A stretch of 64,000 bases of DNA, from positions 1 to 64,000 of the forward strand of contig JBPCQA010000019.1 of assembly GCA_050998615.1 (NCBI GenBank), given 5' to 3'. Below the pieces are notes generated by a model, which was not told the DNA's origin, searched no databases, and worked only from the letters and a program-made list of their open reading frames with translations. The translations under genes were made by a program, and so were the position numbers. This document shows, in pieces, positions 25,681-37,057 of the stretch; position 1 is the first letter of the stretch; every line of letters starts with the position of its first letter. This stretch comes from JBPCQA01 sp050998615 (GTDB lineage: Bacteria > Actinomycetota > Actinomycetes > Propionibacteriales > Nocardioidaceae).

Positions 25681-27064
25681 GCCGCCGCGATGCGCTTGAT
25701 GGCCTTCATCGGAATCGGCAGCCAATTCGGGCGATGCCTGGCCTCATAGGCAGCTTCGTAGATCGCCTTGTCGGTCTCATAAGCAGACAACAACACCTGA
25801 TGGCTCCTGGGGTCGTCGCCGGCAACTGTGGCGTAACCGGTCAAGAACGCGTTGCGGTTGCGGTCGGTCCATTCGTCGGCCCGATACGAGAGCTGCGGAC
25901 GCTCACCGAACCGGCGCAGCGTGACCCTCGCGGCGTAGTCGAGAGACCGCAACATGCCCGCGACGTCACGCAGGGGCGAGTCGAGCCCGGTTCGCTCGGC
26001 CAGGCCCTTGGCCGGCTCACCTTCGAAGTCGATGATCTTCCAGCCCTTCACGGTTCGCAGCGTCTGCCCGAGGTGGAAGTCTTGGTGGATTCGTTGTACG
26101 GCGACATCTTCGTTGAGCTCGGCGAGGGCTGAGAAGTGTCGGCGCAGGTCGTCTGCATGCTCGGCCAGATCGGGCACCACTCGTACGGCTCGGTCGAGGC
26201 GGGCACCCATCTCCTGCGCGAGCCGGCCGAGCTGCACATCGTCGAGCATCCGCGTGTCGAAGACGTCGGCCAGATCGCCATGTACTTCAGCGGTCGCCTC
26301 ACCCAGCCGCTCGGCTTCACCAGCAAAGTCCCCCCCCACCTCGTCGGCATGCAAGTCCTCCTCGACCAGGAGATCGCGCACGCTGGCAAGGGCGGCCTCC
26401 CAGCCGTCGCTCGCCGTGCGTAGGAAGGCTTGCAGCATGCCGAGCTGTCCACGATGGCTTTCGTCGGCGGAGTCAGACCAGCTGCCATCGATCCAGCCCA
26501 GCAGCGGCGCCACGGATTCGCTGTTGTGCCGAGTCAATGCCGCGTGGATCTCGACGTCAGGGTTCGGACCCGGGCTCAAGCGTCGGAAGAGTTTAAGGAT
26601 CGCCTCGTCGCCGTAGCGAATCGACGTGTTGGACTGTTCACCGGTCATCACCGACCCGGGAAGTGGGCCCTCCGGCAGCTCCGCGTCGTCGAGCATCTCG
26701 AAGCTGACGGCATCGCAGGACGCGGATTGCCGGCCTCGAAAGCCTGCCAGCAATGTGTCATTCGCTGCCCTGACATGGGTGGCGTCATAGGCGGTCACCG
26801 CGCCGAGCAACGGATCGTCGACCTCACCGACCATCGCATGGGTCAGGTCAGGGTCTGGATCGGCAAGATAGACCACAGGGAACTGATAGGTATCTCGGCT
26901 GCCGTCCTCGAATGTGACGGTCACAACCTCGATGCGAAACCGTAGCTCGGTACGAGAGAGCCAGGGCATCGCATGAACATGGGTGACCGCGAACTCGCGA
27001 CCCTTTCCGGCAAACCACCGTTGATTCTCGAAGTAGGCGGAAAGGTAGTCGGCGTACGCAGTGC

Positions 27065-27068
<4 letters not shown>
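25677..27068 (-). CDS. mak: Maltokinase
   Basis: 463 aa. ATP-dependent phosphorylation of maltose to maltose-1-phosphate, the donor for GlgE. Kinase-like fold with N-terminal lobe YLSAYFENQRWFAGKGR, catalytic loop IHQDFHLGQ (about residues 316-324) and metal-binding IIDFEGEP. It starts inside the end of treS (4-bp overlap) and ends inside the start of glgB, so stoichiometric translation is likely. In some actinobacteria Mak is fused to TreS; here they are separate. Confidence 0.95.
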
Positions 27069-28756
<1,688 letters not shown>

Positions 28757-28778
28757 GCCAGGGTCCCGCGGATCGCAA

Positions 28779-30761
28779 TCATGGCAGCGGTCTACGGATC
28801 GACACGATGTGGGCCGGCTCGTGAGCCGGGTCTAGGCGCACGTAGTTGGTCTCGCCCCACCGCCAGCTCAGCCCACTGATCTCGTCATCGACGATGAATG
28901 TGTCGTGCCAGTCGTAGCCGAGCGCGGGCATGTTCAAGTGGATCACGGTCTCGCGAGCCGCATGGGGATCGACGTTGACGACGACGATCACGATGTCGTC
29001 TCGGTCGGGACCGTCACCGTGCTTGCTGAAGCACAGGATCGAGTCGTCGTCGCTGCTGTGCACGGTGAGAGTGCGGAGCCTGTGCAGGGCGGGATGGCGG
29101 CGGCGGATCTCGTTGAGGCGAGTCAGGTACGGCGCCAGTGTGCGGCCCTCGGCGTCCGCGAGCTCCCAGTTTCGCGGGCGATACTGGAACTTCTCCGAGT
29201 CGAGGTACTCCTCCGAACCGGGCCGCACTGCCACATGCTCGTAAAGCTCGAAGCCCGCGTAGACGCCCCAGGAGGGCGAGCCGGTTGCGGCGATCGTGGC
29301 ACGGATTCGGAAGGCGGCAGGACCGCCGTACTGGAGATACTCCGACAAGATGTCGGGGGTGTTGACGAAGAGGTTGGGCCGCATCACGTCGCTTGTCGCG
29401 TGTGCGAGCTCGTGGAGATAGGACTCAAGCTCCCACTTAGCGTTGCGCCAGGTGAAGTATGTGTAGGACTGGTGGAATCCGACCATGGCGAGGGCTCCCA
29501 TCATCGCCGGCCTGGTGAACGCCTCGGACAAGAAGATGACGTCGGGATCGGTGGCGCGGATCTGGGCGAGCAGCCACTCCCAGAAGCGGAGGGGCTTGGT
29601 GTGCGGGTTGTCCACCCGGAAGATCCTTACCCCATGGTCGATCCAGTGCCGGACGATCCGCAGCACCTCCTCGGCCAGATCGTCGTCGTCGTTGTCGAAG
29701 TTGAGGGGGTAGATGTCCTGGTATTTCTTTGGGGGGTTCTCGGCGTAGGCGATAGTGCCGTCGGCGCGGTTGGTGAACCACTCCGGATGCGCCGGCACCC
29801 ACGGGTGGTCCGGCGCACACTGCAAAGCGAGGTCCAAGGCCACTTCCAGGTCGAGCGACTGCGCCGTCGAGACGAACGTATCGAAGTCTTCCAACGTGCC
29901 GAGATCGGGATGCACGGCGTCATGACCGCCGAGTCTGGACCCGATCGCCCATGGCGATCCGGGGTCGCCGGGCTTCGGCACCAACGTGTTGTTAGGCCCC
30001 TTGCGGTTGACTTCACCAATCGGGTGGATGGGCGGCAGGTAGACGATGTCGAAGCCCATCTCCGCGACGGCCGGTAGTCGCTTGGCGGCGGTGTCAAAAG
30101 TGCCCGACGTCCAGGCTCGCTTCTTCTCGTCGTACGACGCTCCTTCCGAGCGGGGGAACATCTCGTACCACGACCCGTAGAGCGCGCGGGCCCGGTCGAC
30201 GTACACCGGGAACGGGTCGGTCCTGGAGACCAGATCCCGCAGCGCAGATGCCCGCAACGCCTCCTCGACTTCCGGGCTGGTCAACGCCGCGAACCGAACC
30301 GGCACCGGTCGGGCGGCGTCGCGGCTGGCGGTGATCGCCGCCACCAGGGTGGAACGGTCGCGCGAAGTGGGTCGCACCCGAAGGGCCGCCCGCTCCAACA
30401 GCAATGCTCCCTCGGTGAGCATCAGCTCAACGTCGATCTCGGCGGCGATCTTGATTTCGGCGGCATGTCGCCAAGACGCATACGGATCGGACCATGACTC
30501 GACGCGGAAGCTCCAGGCCCCCTCGGTGTCCGGCGTGACCACCGCGGCAAAGTGGTCCGGCTCGGCTACCGGTGTCATCTCCACGAGCGGTCGGTCTTTG
30601 CCTGCTGGATCGGTCAACACAACGCCCGCGCCGAGCAGGTCATGGCCTTCCCGAAACACCGTCGCGCGCACCGTGAACGACTCGCCCGGGGTGCTCTTGA
30701 CCGGGTATCGGCCACACTCCACCACGGGGCTGACGTCGGTGATCGGAATCCGCTGGACCAT
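28779..30761 (-). CDS. glgE: Alpha-1,4-glucan:maltose-1-phosphate maltosyltransferase
   Basis: 660 aa. Extends alpha-1,4-glucan with maltosyl units from maltose-1-phosphate. N-terminal beta domain (PVVECGRYPVKSTPGE), then the GH13_3 barrel: YLPPIHPIGEVNRKGPNNTL, nucleophile region RIFRVDNPHTKP, acid/base IFLSEAFTRP, and NTPDILSEYLQYGG. First gene of the four-gene glucan operon, 98 bp downstream of a small unknown gene on the same strand. Confidence 0.95.
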   Translation of the reverse strand: MVQRIPITDVSPVVECGRYPVKSTPGESFTVRATVFREGHDLLGAGVVLTDPAGKDRPLVEMTPVAEPDHFAAVVTPDTEGAWSFRVESWSDPYASWRHAAEIKIAAEIDVELMLTEGALLLERAALRVRPTSRDRSTLVAAITASRDAARPVPVRFAALTSPEVEEALRASALRDLVSRTDPFPVYVDRARALYGSWYEMFPRSEGASYDEKKRAWTSGTFDTAAKRLPAVAEMGFDIVYLPPIHPIGEVNRKGPNNTLVPKPGDPGSPWAIGSRLGGHDAVHPDLGTLEDFDTFVSTAQSLDLEVALDLALQCAPDHPWVPAHPEWFTNRADGTIAYAENPPKKYQDIYPLNFDNDDDDLAEEVLRIVRHWIDHGVRIFRVDNPHTKPLRFWEWLLAQIRATDPDVIFLSEAFTRPAMMGALAMVGFHQSYTYFTWRNAKWELESYLHELAHATSDVMRPNLFVNTPDILSEYLQYGGPAAFRIRATIAATGSPSWGVYAGFELYEHVAVRPGSEEYLDSEKFQYRPRNWELADAEGRTLAPYLTRLNEIRRRHPALHRLRTLTVHSSDDDSILCFSKHGDGPDRDDIVIVVVNVDPHAARETVIHLNMPALGYDWHDTFIVDDEISGLSWRWGETNYVRLDPAHEPAHIVSIRRPLP

Positions 30762-30859
30762 TGCTCACGAACCTACCGAAGACGCCGCAGCAGCGCACGC
30801 ACCTTAGGCACTGTTTCGAGCCGACGCTCAGCATCTAGCGTTGCCCCCGCGCCGGGCTC

Positions 30860-31231
30860 TCAGCTCGCGCGGTTCATGTGAAACAGATGACCGACGCTAG
30901 GCTCACGGCCAGCCACCTGGCTGCGGTGGCAGTGGGGGCAGACCGACGACTGGCGTCGTCCAGTGGGCTTGCGGGCGATGGCCGCCGCTCGGCTGCTCAC
31001 CACCCCCCGTCGGTTGCTGAGTTCCAGGACCGGCACAGTGGGCTGGAATGAGATGGCGACGGCGTTTGACGGCCGTGCGAGAGGTTGCGGACGGGGCGGG
31101 GGGCCGAGCAGTGACACTTCGGTGTCCACCGTGTCAAGGCTTGCGAGCGTCTCCTCCGGGGTGGACGCGCCATCAGTTGGCTCCATCGCCATCTGAATCA
31201 ACTTCCATGTTGCCGTTGCTACTCCGATCAT
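30860..31231 (-). CDS. Hypothetical 123-aa protein with CPHC motif
   Basis: Not recognised. ATG 31231 follows GAGAGG with six bases of spacing, which decides this start over upstream in-frame ATGs. N-terminus MIGVATATWKLIQMAMEPTD may be a short amphipathic helix; the middle is Pro/Ser-rich; the C-terminal third has a single Cys pair CPHCHRSQ followed by HLFHMN, suggesting a possible metal site. Codon third positions are only moderately GC-rich. It precedes glgE on the same strand and could be its leader gene or regulator, but no function can be given. Confidence 0.4.
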   Translation of the reverse strand: MIGVATATWKLIQMAMEPTDGASTPEETLASLDTVDTEVSLLGPPPRPQPLARPSNAVAISFQPTVPVLELSNRRGVVSSRAAAIARKPTGRRQSSVCPHCHRSQVAGREPSVGHLFHMNRAS

Positions 31232-31507
31232 GGTGTTGCCTCTCGTTGTCGGCTCTTGGTGAGAGATCCTCAGTGGACCGCGCCGTCGGAGCGCCTGGTG
31301 GGACTTGTCTTCATCGTGGTTCGCCACACTTAGCAGCGCGTGAGACGCGCGTAAGAGGTTTCTGTGCTTGTGGCCCGATCCCGCTAAGAGCTCCATGTCG
31401 CCTCCTGATTTAACTCTACTGGACGACTAGACATACCACATTATGAGTGGGCCGCCGCAAGCGTGTCCGGATTGGCCCTGCGCCGCGGGCGCGGTTACGG
31501 TTTGGCA

Positions 31508-34099
31508 GTGCGTGCCATCAAACGATTCACCGTCCGCCCGGTCCTGCCCGAGTCATTACGACCGCTTGAGGAGCTGGCCACCAACCTGCGCTGGTGCTGG
31601 CATTCGCCGACCCAAAATCTGTTCGAGGCGGCCGATGCGACGGCATGGGCGGCCAGTGGTCACGATCCGGTCAGGTTCCTCGGCTCGATTTCGGCGGCCC
31701 GGCTGGACGCACTGGGCACCGACGCGGCATTCCTCGCCCGGCTTGAGCAGGCCGTCGGCGATCTGGCCGAGTACCTCAGCGAGGGCCGTTGGTATCAAGC
31801 TCTCGGAGCGGACGTGCCGCGCCAAATCGCGTACTTCTCACCGGAGTTCGGGATCGCCGCCGTGCTGCCGCAGTACTCCGGTGGCTTGGGGATCTTGGCG
31901 GGCGACCATCTCAAGACCGCCAGCGACCTCGGCGTCCCCATGATCGGTGTTGGACTGCTGTATCGGCACGGCTACTTCCGCCAGTCGCTGTCGCGAGACG
32001 GCTGGCAGCAGGAGCGTTATCCGATCATCGACCCGGACGAGTTGCCGCTGGCCCTGCTGCGCGAGTCGGACGGGTCGCCGGCACGGATCACGATCGGGCT
32101 GCCCGGTGACGACGAGCTGCGTGCCGCCGTGTGGGTCGCGCACGTGGGCCGAGTGCCGCTGCTGTTGATGGACTCCGACGTCGAAGACAACGCCGGACCC
32201 CAGCGCGACGTGACGGACCGCTTGTACGGCGGCGGCAGCGAGCACCGCCTGTTGCAGGAGATGCTGCTCGGTGTGGGCGGGATCAGGGCCATCAGGACGT
32301 ATTGCCGGATCACCGGCAGCAGTGATCCCGAAGTGTTCCACACAAACGAGGGCCATGCCGGCTTCCTGGGCATCGAGCGTATCCGCGAGTTCATCGCGGC
32401 CGACGGGCTCGACTTCGACGCGGCGGTGGAGAAGGCGCGGGCGGGGACCGTCTTCACCACCCACACCCCGGTGCCGGCCGGTATCGACCGCTTTCCCCGT
32501 GAGCTGGTGGCCCGCCAATTCGGCGGTGACAACGCCTCGGCCGGTTTGCCGATCGACAAGATCCTCGCGCTGGGCGTCGAAGACTACGAGGGGGGTGACC
32601 CCACCGTCTTTAACATGGCGGTGATGGGTTTTCGACTGGCCGCGCGGGCTAACGGGGTGAGCAGGTTGCACGGGCATGTCTCGCGGGAAATGTTCGCGGG
32701 ATTGTGGCCAGGCTTCGACGAAAACGACATTCCGATCACTTGGATCACCAACGGTGTGCATGCGCCGACCTGGGTCGCCCGAGACGTGTTCGAGCTCGCC
32801 GAGCGCGAAGCGGTGCTTTCCCTCGTCGAGGACTCGCAGAACTGGGATGCGGTCGACAAGGTGCCCGGGCAGGCGATCTGGGAGACCAAGCGTCAGCTGC
32901 GCTCCCGGCTGGTCGGCGACGTACGTGGGCGGGTCCGTGCGTCGTGGCTGACCCGCGGGGCTTCACCAGCCGAGCTTGGTTGGGTCGACTCCGTCCTCGA
33001 CCCCGACGTATTGACTGTCGGCTTCGCCCGACGGGTGCCGTCGTACAAGCGGTTGACGTTGATGCTGCGTCACCCGGATCGGTTGCGGGCGTTGCTCTTG
33101 CACCCCGAGCGCCCCATCCAGCTCGTCATCGCGGGCAAGGCGCACCCGGCCGACGAGGGCGGCAAGAAACTGATCCAGGAGATCGTGCGCTTCTGCGACG
33201 ACCCGCTGGTGCGGCACCGCATCGTGTTCCTGCCCAACTACGACATCGCGATGGCGCAGCCGCTTTATCCTGGTTGCGACGTGTGGCTCAACAACCCGCT
33301 GCGACCCTACGAGGCGTGCGGGACGTCGGGCATGAAGGCGGCGCTGAACGGCGGCCTGAACCTGTCGATCCGCGACGGTTGGTGGGACGAGTGGTACGAC
33401 GGCGAGAACGGCTGGGCGATCCCGTCTGCCGAGGCGGTCGAGGATCACGACCGGCGCGACGACATCGAGGCGACCGCGCTGTATGACCTGCTGGAGCGCG
33501 AGGTGGCGCCGCGCTTTTACGACCTAGACCGCGACGGCCTTCCCGCACAATGGATCGAGACGGTGCGGCATTCCCTCAAGTCGCTTGGCCCGAAGGTGCT
33601 TTCCACGCGGATGCTCCGCGACTATGTGCACCAGCTCTACGCACCGGCAGCGCAAGCGGCTCGACGGATGCAGGGCGACGGTGCGGCGGCGACGGGCCTG
33701 GCGCAGTGGAAGCACCAAGAGCGCGAGGCCTGGCCCATGGTGCGCATCGAGCACGTGGAGTCCAGCGGCATCAGCGACGCGCCAGCGCTCGGCGCCACGT
33801 TGACGGTGCGGGTGTACGCCGCCCTCGGCGACCTGAGCCCGGGCGACATCGACGTGCAGGTGCTGCATGGCCGGGTGGCCGGAGACGACGAGCTCCATGA
33901 TCCGGTGGCGGCGAGTCTCGCACACGCGGAGGCATACGAGTCCAGTCGACACCGGTTCGAGGGTGAGGTTGCGCTCGACCACACCGGGCCGTTCGGTTAC
34001 ACAGTCCGAATCCTTCCGAAGAACCCGCTCCTGGCGTCGCCGGCCGAGGTCGGTTTGGTGGCCTGGCCACAAGACGTCAACCCCGCGGAGCCAAGCTGA
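31508..34099 (+). CDS. glgP: Alpha-glucan (glycogen) phosphorylase
   Basis: 863 aa from GTG 31508 (VRAIKRFTVRP), the start conserved in mycobacterial GlgP; an upstream GTG at 31463 gives an unconserved extension. Releases glucose-1-phosphate from alpha-glucan. N-terminal DUF3417 region (LATNLRWCWHSP), NEGHAGF, and the PLP-lysine segment EACGTSGMKAALNGG (about 617-631). Divergent from the glgE operon across an AT-richer gap (about 31400-31445) that probably holds promoters, although I cannot define -35/-10 boxes. Confidence 0.93.
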   Translation: MRAIKRFTVRPVLPESLRPLEELATNLRWCWHSPTQNLFEAADATAWAASGHDPVRFLGSISAARLDALGTDAAFLARLEQAVGDLAEYLSEGRWYQALGADVPRQIAYFSPEFGIAAVLPQYSGGLGILAGDHLKTASDLGVPMIGVGLLYRHGYFRQSLSRDGWQQERYPIIDPDELPLALLRESDGSPARITIGLPGDDELRAAVWVAHVGRVPLLLMDSDVEDNAGPQRDVTDRLYGGGSEHRLLQEMLLGVGGIRAIRTYCRITGSSDPEVFHTNEGHAGFLGIERIREFIAADGLDFDAAVEKARAGTVFTTHTPVPAGIDRFPRELVARQFGGDNASAGLPIDKILALGVEDYEGGDPTVFNMAVMGFRLAARANGVSRLHGHVSREMFAGLWPGFDENDIPITWITNGVHAPTWVARDVFELAEREAVLSLVEDSQNWDAVDKVPGQAIWETKRQLRSRLVGDVRGRVRASWLTRGASPAELGWVDSVLDPDVLTVGFARRVPSYKRLTLMLRHPDRLRALLLHPERPIQLVIAGKAHPADEGGKKLIQEIVRFCDDPLVRHRIVFLPNYDIAMAQPLYPGCDVWLNNPLRPYEACGTSGMKAALNGGLNLSIRDGWWDEWYDGENGWAIPSAEAVEDHDRRDDIEATALYDLLEREVAPRFYDLDRDGLPAQWIETVRHSLKSLGPKVLSTRMLRDYVHQLYAPAAQAARRMQGDGAAATGLAQWKHQEREAWPMVRIEHVESSGISDAPALGATLTVRVYAALGDLSPGDIDVQVLHGRVAGDDELHDPVAASLAHAEAYESSRHRFEGEVALDHTGPFGYTVRILPKNPLLASPAEVGLVAWPQDVNPAEPS

Positions 34100-34144
34100 G
34101 CGCGCCGATACGAGCGTTCGCTTCATCGGCCTCTGGCGTGAAAT

Positions 34145-34210
34145 GGGCTTCGCTTGGCAGGTTGTGCAGGTCGGAACGGCCCAAGACACCGGCACAGCCT
34201 GCCAACCGAG
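34145..34210. repeat. Inverted repeat TTGGCAGGTTGTGC, copy 1
   Basis: Arms 34154-34167 and 34192-34205 pair with one mismatch (14 bp). It lies 45 bp after the glgP stop and between convergent genes, so it could terminate both. A second copy is at 34729-34795. Confidence 0.55.
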
Positions 34211-34261
34211 AATATGCGGTCCTCTTGCCGCCGTCTGGGCACCGATAGGTTGCTGGTCGCC

Positions 34262-34528
34262 TCAGATCACGAACCGACCGTACAGCTCATCCTTCTCCGC
34301 GTCGGTGAGTTCGGGTGCCATGCAGTCGGCTTGCCACCACCCCGGCTCCACCGTTGTCCACCTGTCTTGCCGCCGGTCGCGCCGCAGCCCCCGCAGCCTG
34401 GCTTCCCGTAGCCGTCGGATCAGCTCGATCCGATGCTCGCGGATGTCGAGGCTGTCGGCCCGGAGGTCCGCCGAGCGGGGACGCTGGGCATCGCGAAGCT
34501 CCAACTCGAAACGGGATGAGGTGGCCAC
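34262..34528 (-). CDS. Hypothetical 88-aa Arg-rich protein
   Basis: Not recognised. Strong GC bias in third codon positions supports coding. Composition: basic helical middle (REHRIELIRRLREARLRGL), then a tryptophan patch (RWTTVEPGWW) and an acidic end (LTDAEKDELYGRFVI). No membrane helix or signal. Flanked on both sides by copies of the same inverted repeat, so the gene may have moved or been isolated with them. Confidence 0.5.
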   Translation of the reverse strand: MATSSRFELELRDAQRPRSADLRADSLDIREHRIELIRRLREARLRGLRRDRRQDRWTTVEPGWWQADCMAPELTDAEKDELYGRFVI

Positions 34529-34728
34529 CGCAGCACTCTGCCAGCCAACTGGTGCACATATCCGTTATCCACAGGCTCTACTTACACGGCGCCACCGGAC
34601 CGTCGTCGACTGGGCCGGACAGCGAGCGTCGTCCAACTCGATGAGCCCATCGGGGCGTTTCACCACCGGCGAGATCCGTTGCCCACCGCTCGGCCTGGAC
34701 CACCTACCGACCTGAATCGTTATCCATC

Positions 34729-34795
34729 GGGCTTCCGGTTGGCGGGTTGTGCAAGTCGAAACGGGTCTGGAGACCTGCATAGCCTGCCATCGGAG
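34729..34795. repeat. Inverted repeat family TTGGCAGGTTGTGC, diverged copy 2
   Basis: Aligns along its length with 34145-34210 (shared GGGCTTC start, GGTTGTGCA, AGCCTGCCA and final GGAG). The rest of the 34529-34846 gap contains a perfect TTATCCACA 9-mer (34565-34573) and nothing else I can identify. Confidence 0.5.
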
Positions 34796-34846
34796 GCGAT
34801 TGGAAGGTGAAGGAAACGGTATCAGGCGGCCCACCCGCCGGCCTCA

Positions 34847-36973
34847 TCAGCTGAGGCGGCGGTCGCGCGCGACAGCCTCGAAGAGTGCGAAGGTGTGATC
34901 TCGCAAGGTCACCGTGCTTCCCGGGGTGATCGGACCGCCCGTGTTCGCTTCATCGGTGCGGACGAGCTCGAGATAATGGTCGGCCCAGGGCTCCGGCAAC
35001 GTGACCGTCACCGGCTGGCTGCCGGCATGGAACCACAGCACGTATGACTTGTCGCGGCGACGCACACCCTTGGAGCTGACCGCCCGCAGTGCGTCACCGG
35101 CCAGGAAGATCCCCAAGGTGGCGGCGGTGGGATCTGACCACTGCTGCTCGGTCATCTCCTCCCCACTTGGTTGCAGCCAGGTGATGTCTTTGCCTCCGTG
35201 ACCGTCCAGCGGCTTGCCCTCGAAGAAATACCGCTGCCGCAACACCGGATGCTCCGCGCGCAACCGAAGCAGGCTCCGGGTCAAGTCGCCGAGATGCTTC
35301 CACCGCGGATCCTGCTCCCAAGACAACCAGGAGACGTCGTTGTCTTGACAGAACGCGTTGTTGTTGCCGCGCTGGGTGTGGCCACGCTCATCTCCGCCGA
35401 GAAGCATCGGCACACCGGTCGACATCAGCAGGGTCGCCAGCAGGTTGGCGGCCTGGCGACGTCGGAGGGCCTGCACGGACAAGTCGTCGGTTTCACCTTC
35501 GACACCACAGTTCCACGACCTGTTGTGGTCGGTCCCGTCCAGGTTGTTTTCGAGGTTGGGCTCGTTGTGCTTGACGTCGTAGGAGACCAGGTCACGCAGA
35601 GTGAAACCGTCGTGAGCCGTGACGAAGTTCACCGACGAGAACGGTAGCCGGCCGTCATCGGCGTACAGGTCACTGGAGCCGGAGAATCTCGACGCAAGGT
35701 CACGGACACCGCCGGAACGCCCGCGCCAGAAGTCGCGAACGGTGTCACGGAACTTGTCATTCCACTCACACCACGGTGAGGGAAAATTGCCCAGGCTGTA
35801 TCCCTCACCGGTGGCATCCCACGGCTCGGCGATCAGCTTGACCTCGCGCAGCACCGGATCTTGATGCATCGCGGTGAGGAAGGGCGCGCGCAGCTCCAGC
35901 CCGTGCTCGCCGCGAGCAAGTGCCGGCGCCAGGTCGAAGCGGAAGCCGTCGACGTGCATCTCCGTGGCCCAGTAGCGCAACGAATCCATCACGAGTTGGA
36001 GGGCCTGGGGTTCGGACACGTTTAGCGTGTTCCCGCAGCCGGTGACGTCCGCGTAGTTGCCCTTGCCGTCGCTGCGGTAGTAGGCACAGTTGTCGAACCC
36101 GCGTAGGCACAGGGTCGGCCCGGCGATGCCGCCTTCCGCGGTGTGGTTGTAGACGACGTCCATGATCACTTCCAGGCCAGCCGTGTGAAGGGTTTTGACC
36201 AGCTGCTTGAACTCGGTGACCTGGGTGCCGCGGGTGCCGGTCGAAGAGTAGCCGGCGTGCGGCGCGAAGAACCCGATGGTGTTGTAGCCCCAGTAGTTGA
36301 TCAGTCCCTTGGCGCTCAGCGCTGGTTCGGACAGCAGGTGCTGGGTGGGCAGCAGCTCGATCGACGTGACCCCGAGGTCTTTCAGGTAGCCGACCACGCT
36401 GTCGTGGCCCACCGCGGAGAAGCTACCGCGCTGCTCCTCCGGGATGGCCTGGTTGAGTCGGGTCAGGCCGCGAACGTGCGCCTCGTAAATCACCGTTCGT
36501 CGCCACGGGACCTGCGGGCGGACGTCCCCGCCCCAGTCGAAGTCGTCGGCTCCGACCACCACGCTGCGCGGCACGTACGGCGCACTGTCGGTGCCGTTGC
36601 GCTGGCCCGTCGCAGTGATGGAGGCCAGCGACGGATGTGGCACCAGCATGCGGTCGATCGCCTTCGCATAGGGGTCGAGCAGTAGCTTCGCCGCGTTGAA
36701 CATCCGGCCGCTGGGCGGATCCCAGACGCCGTCGACCCGGAAACCATAATGCTGTCCCGGCGTGATCGAGGGGACATAGCCATGCCACACGCCCAGCGTG
36801 TGCTCGGGCAGCGTGAGGCGTGTCTCGCTGTGATCGTCGCCGAACAAGCAAAGGTCCACTGATGCCGCACCCGGGGCCCAGACTGCAAAGTTGGTTCCCT
36901 CACCGTCGAACAGCGCCCCTAGTTGCTGGTGATGTCCCGGCCACACGGTCGCGTCGGTCGTCGTTGCGGTCAT
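34847..36973 (-). CDS. glgX: Glycogen debranching enzyme (isoamylase type)
   Basis: 708 aa from ATG 36973 (MTATTTDATVWPGHHQQLGA); the frame is open far upstream but that part is antisense to the hydratase gene. Hydrolyses alpha-1,6 branches of phosphorylase-limited glucan. CBM48 N-domain (NFAVWAPGAASVDLCLFGDD), GH13_11 core: MDVVYNHTAEG, nucleophile VDGFRFDLAPAL, KLIAEPWDATGEGY, VTAHDGFTLRD. Works with glgP and the glgE operon nearby. Divergent from the enoyl-CoA hydratase gene with an 84-bp gap. Confidence 0.95.
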   Translation of the reverse strand: MTATTTDATVWPGHHQQLGALFDGEGTNFAVWAPGAASVDLCLFGDDHSETRLTLPEHTLGVWHGYVPSITPGQHYGFRVDGVWDPPSGRMFNAAKLLLDPYAKAIDRMLVPHPSLASITATGQRNGTDSAPYVPRSVVVGADDFDWGGDVRPQVPWRRTVIYEAHVRGLTRLNQAIPEEQRGSFSAVGHDSVVGYLKDLGVTSIELLPTQHLLSEPALSAKGLINYWGYNTIGFFAPHAGYSSTGTRGTQVTEFKQLVKTLHTAGLEVIMDVVYNHTAEGGIAGPTLCLRGFDNCAYYRSDGKGNYADVTGCGNTLNVSEPQALQLVMDSLRYWATEMHVDGFRFDLAPALARGEHGLELRAPFLTAMHQDPVLREVKLIAEPWDATGEGYSLGNFPSPWCEWNDKFRDTVRDFWRGRSGGVRDLASRFSGSSDLYADDGRLPFSSVNFVTAHDGFTLRDLVSYDVKHNEPNLENNLDGTDHNRSWNCGVEGETDDLSVQALRRRQAANLLATLLMSTGVPMLLGGDERGHTQRGNNNAFCQDNDVSWLSWEQDPRWKHLGDLTRSLLRLRAEHPVLRQRYFFEGKPLDGHGGKDITWLQPSGEEMTEQQWSDPTAATLGIFLAGDALRAVSSKGVRRRDKSYVLWFHAGSQPVTVTLPEPWADHYLELVRTDEANTGGPITPGSTVTLRDHTFALFEAVARDRRLS

Positions 36974-37057
36974 GGCTCCATCTTGTCCGACGGCTGGTCC
37001 GACCGTGGCTGCCGAGTGGGTCCTTGGGCGTCGACCTGTTCCGATACGCTCGCGCTC

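Noticed and set aside
34565..34573. Perfect DnaA-box-like 9-mer TTATCCACA
   Set aside because: Single copy apart from a weak relative near 34720; no cluster, AT-rich unwinding region or dnaA/dnaN nearby, so no case for an origin.
34565..34834. Minus-strand 89-codon frame between the 88-aa gene and glgX
   Set aside because: It runs through the repeat copy, lacks a ribosome-binding site and has no family-like features.
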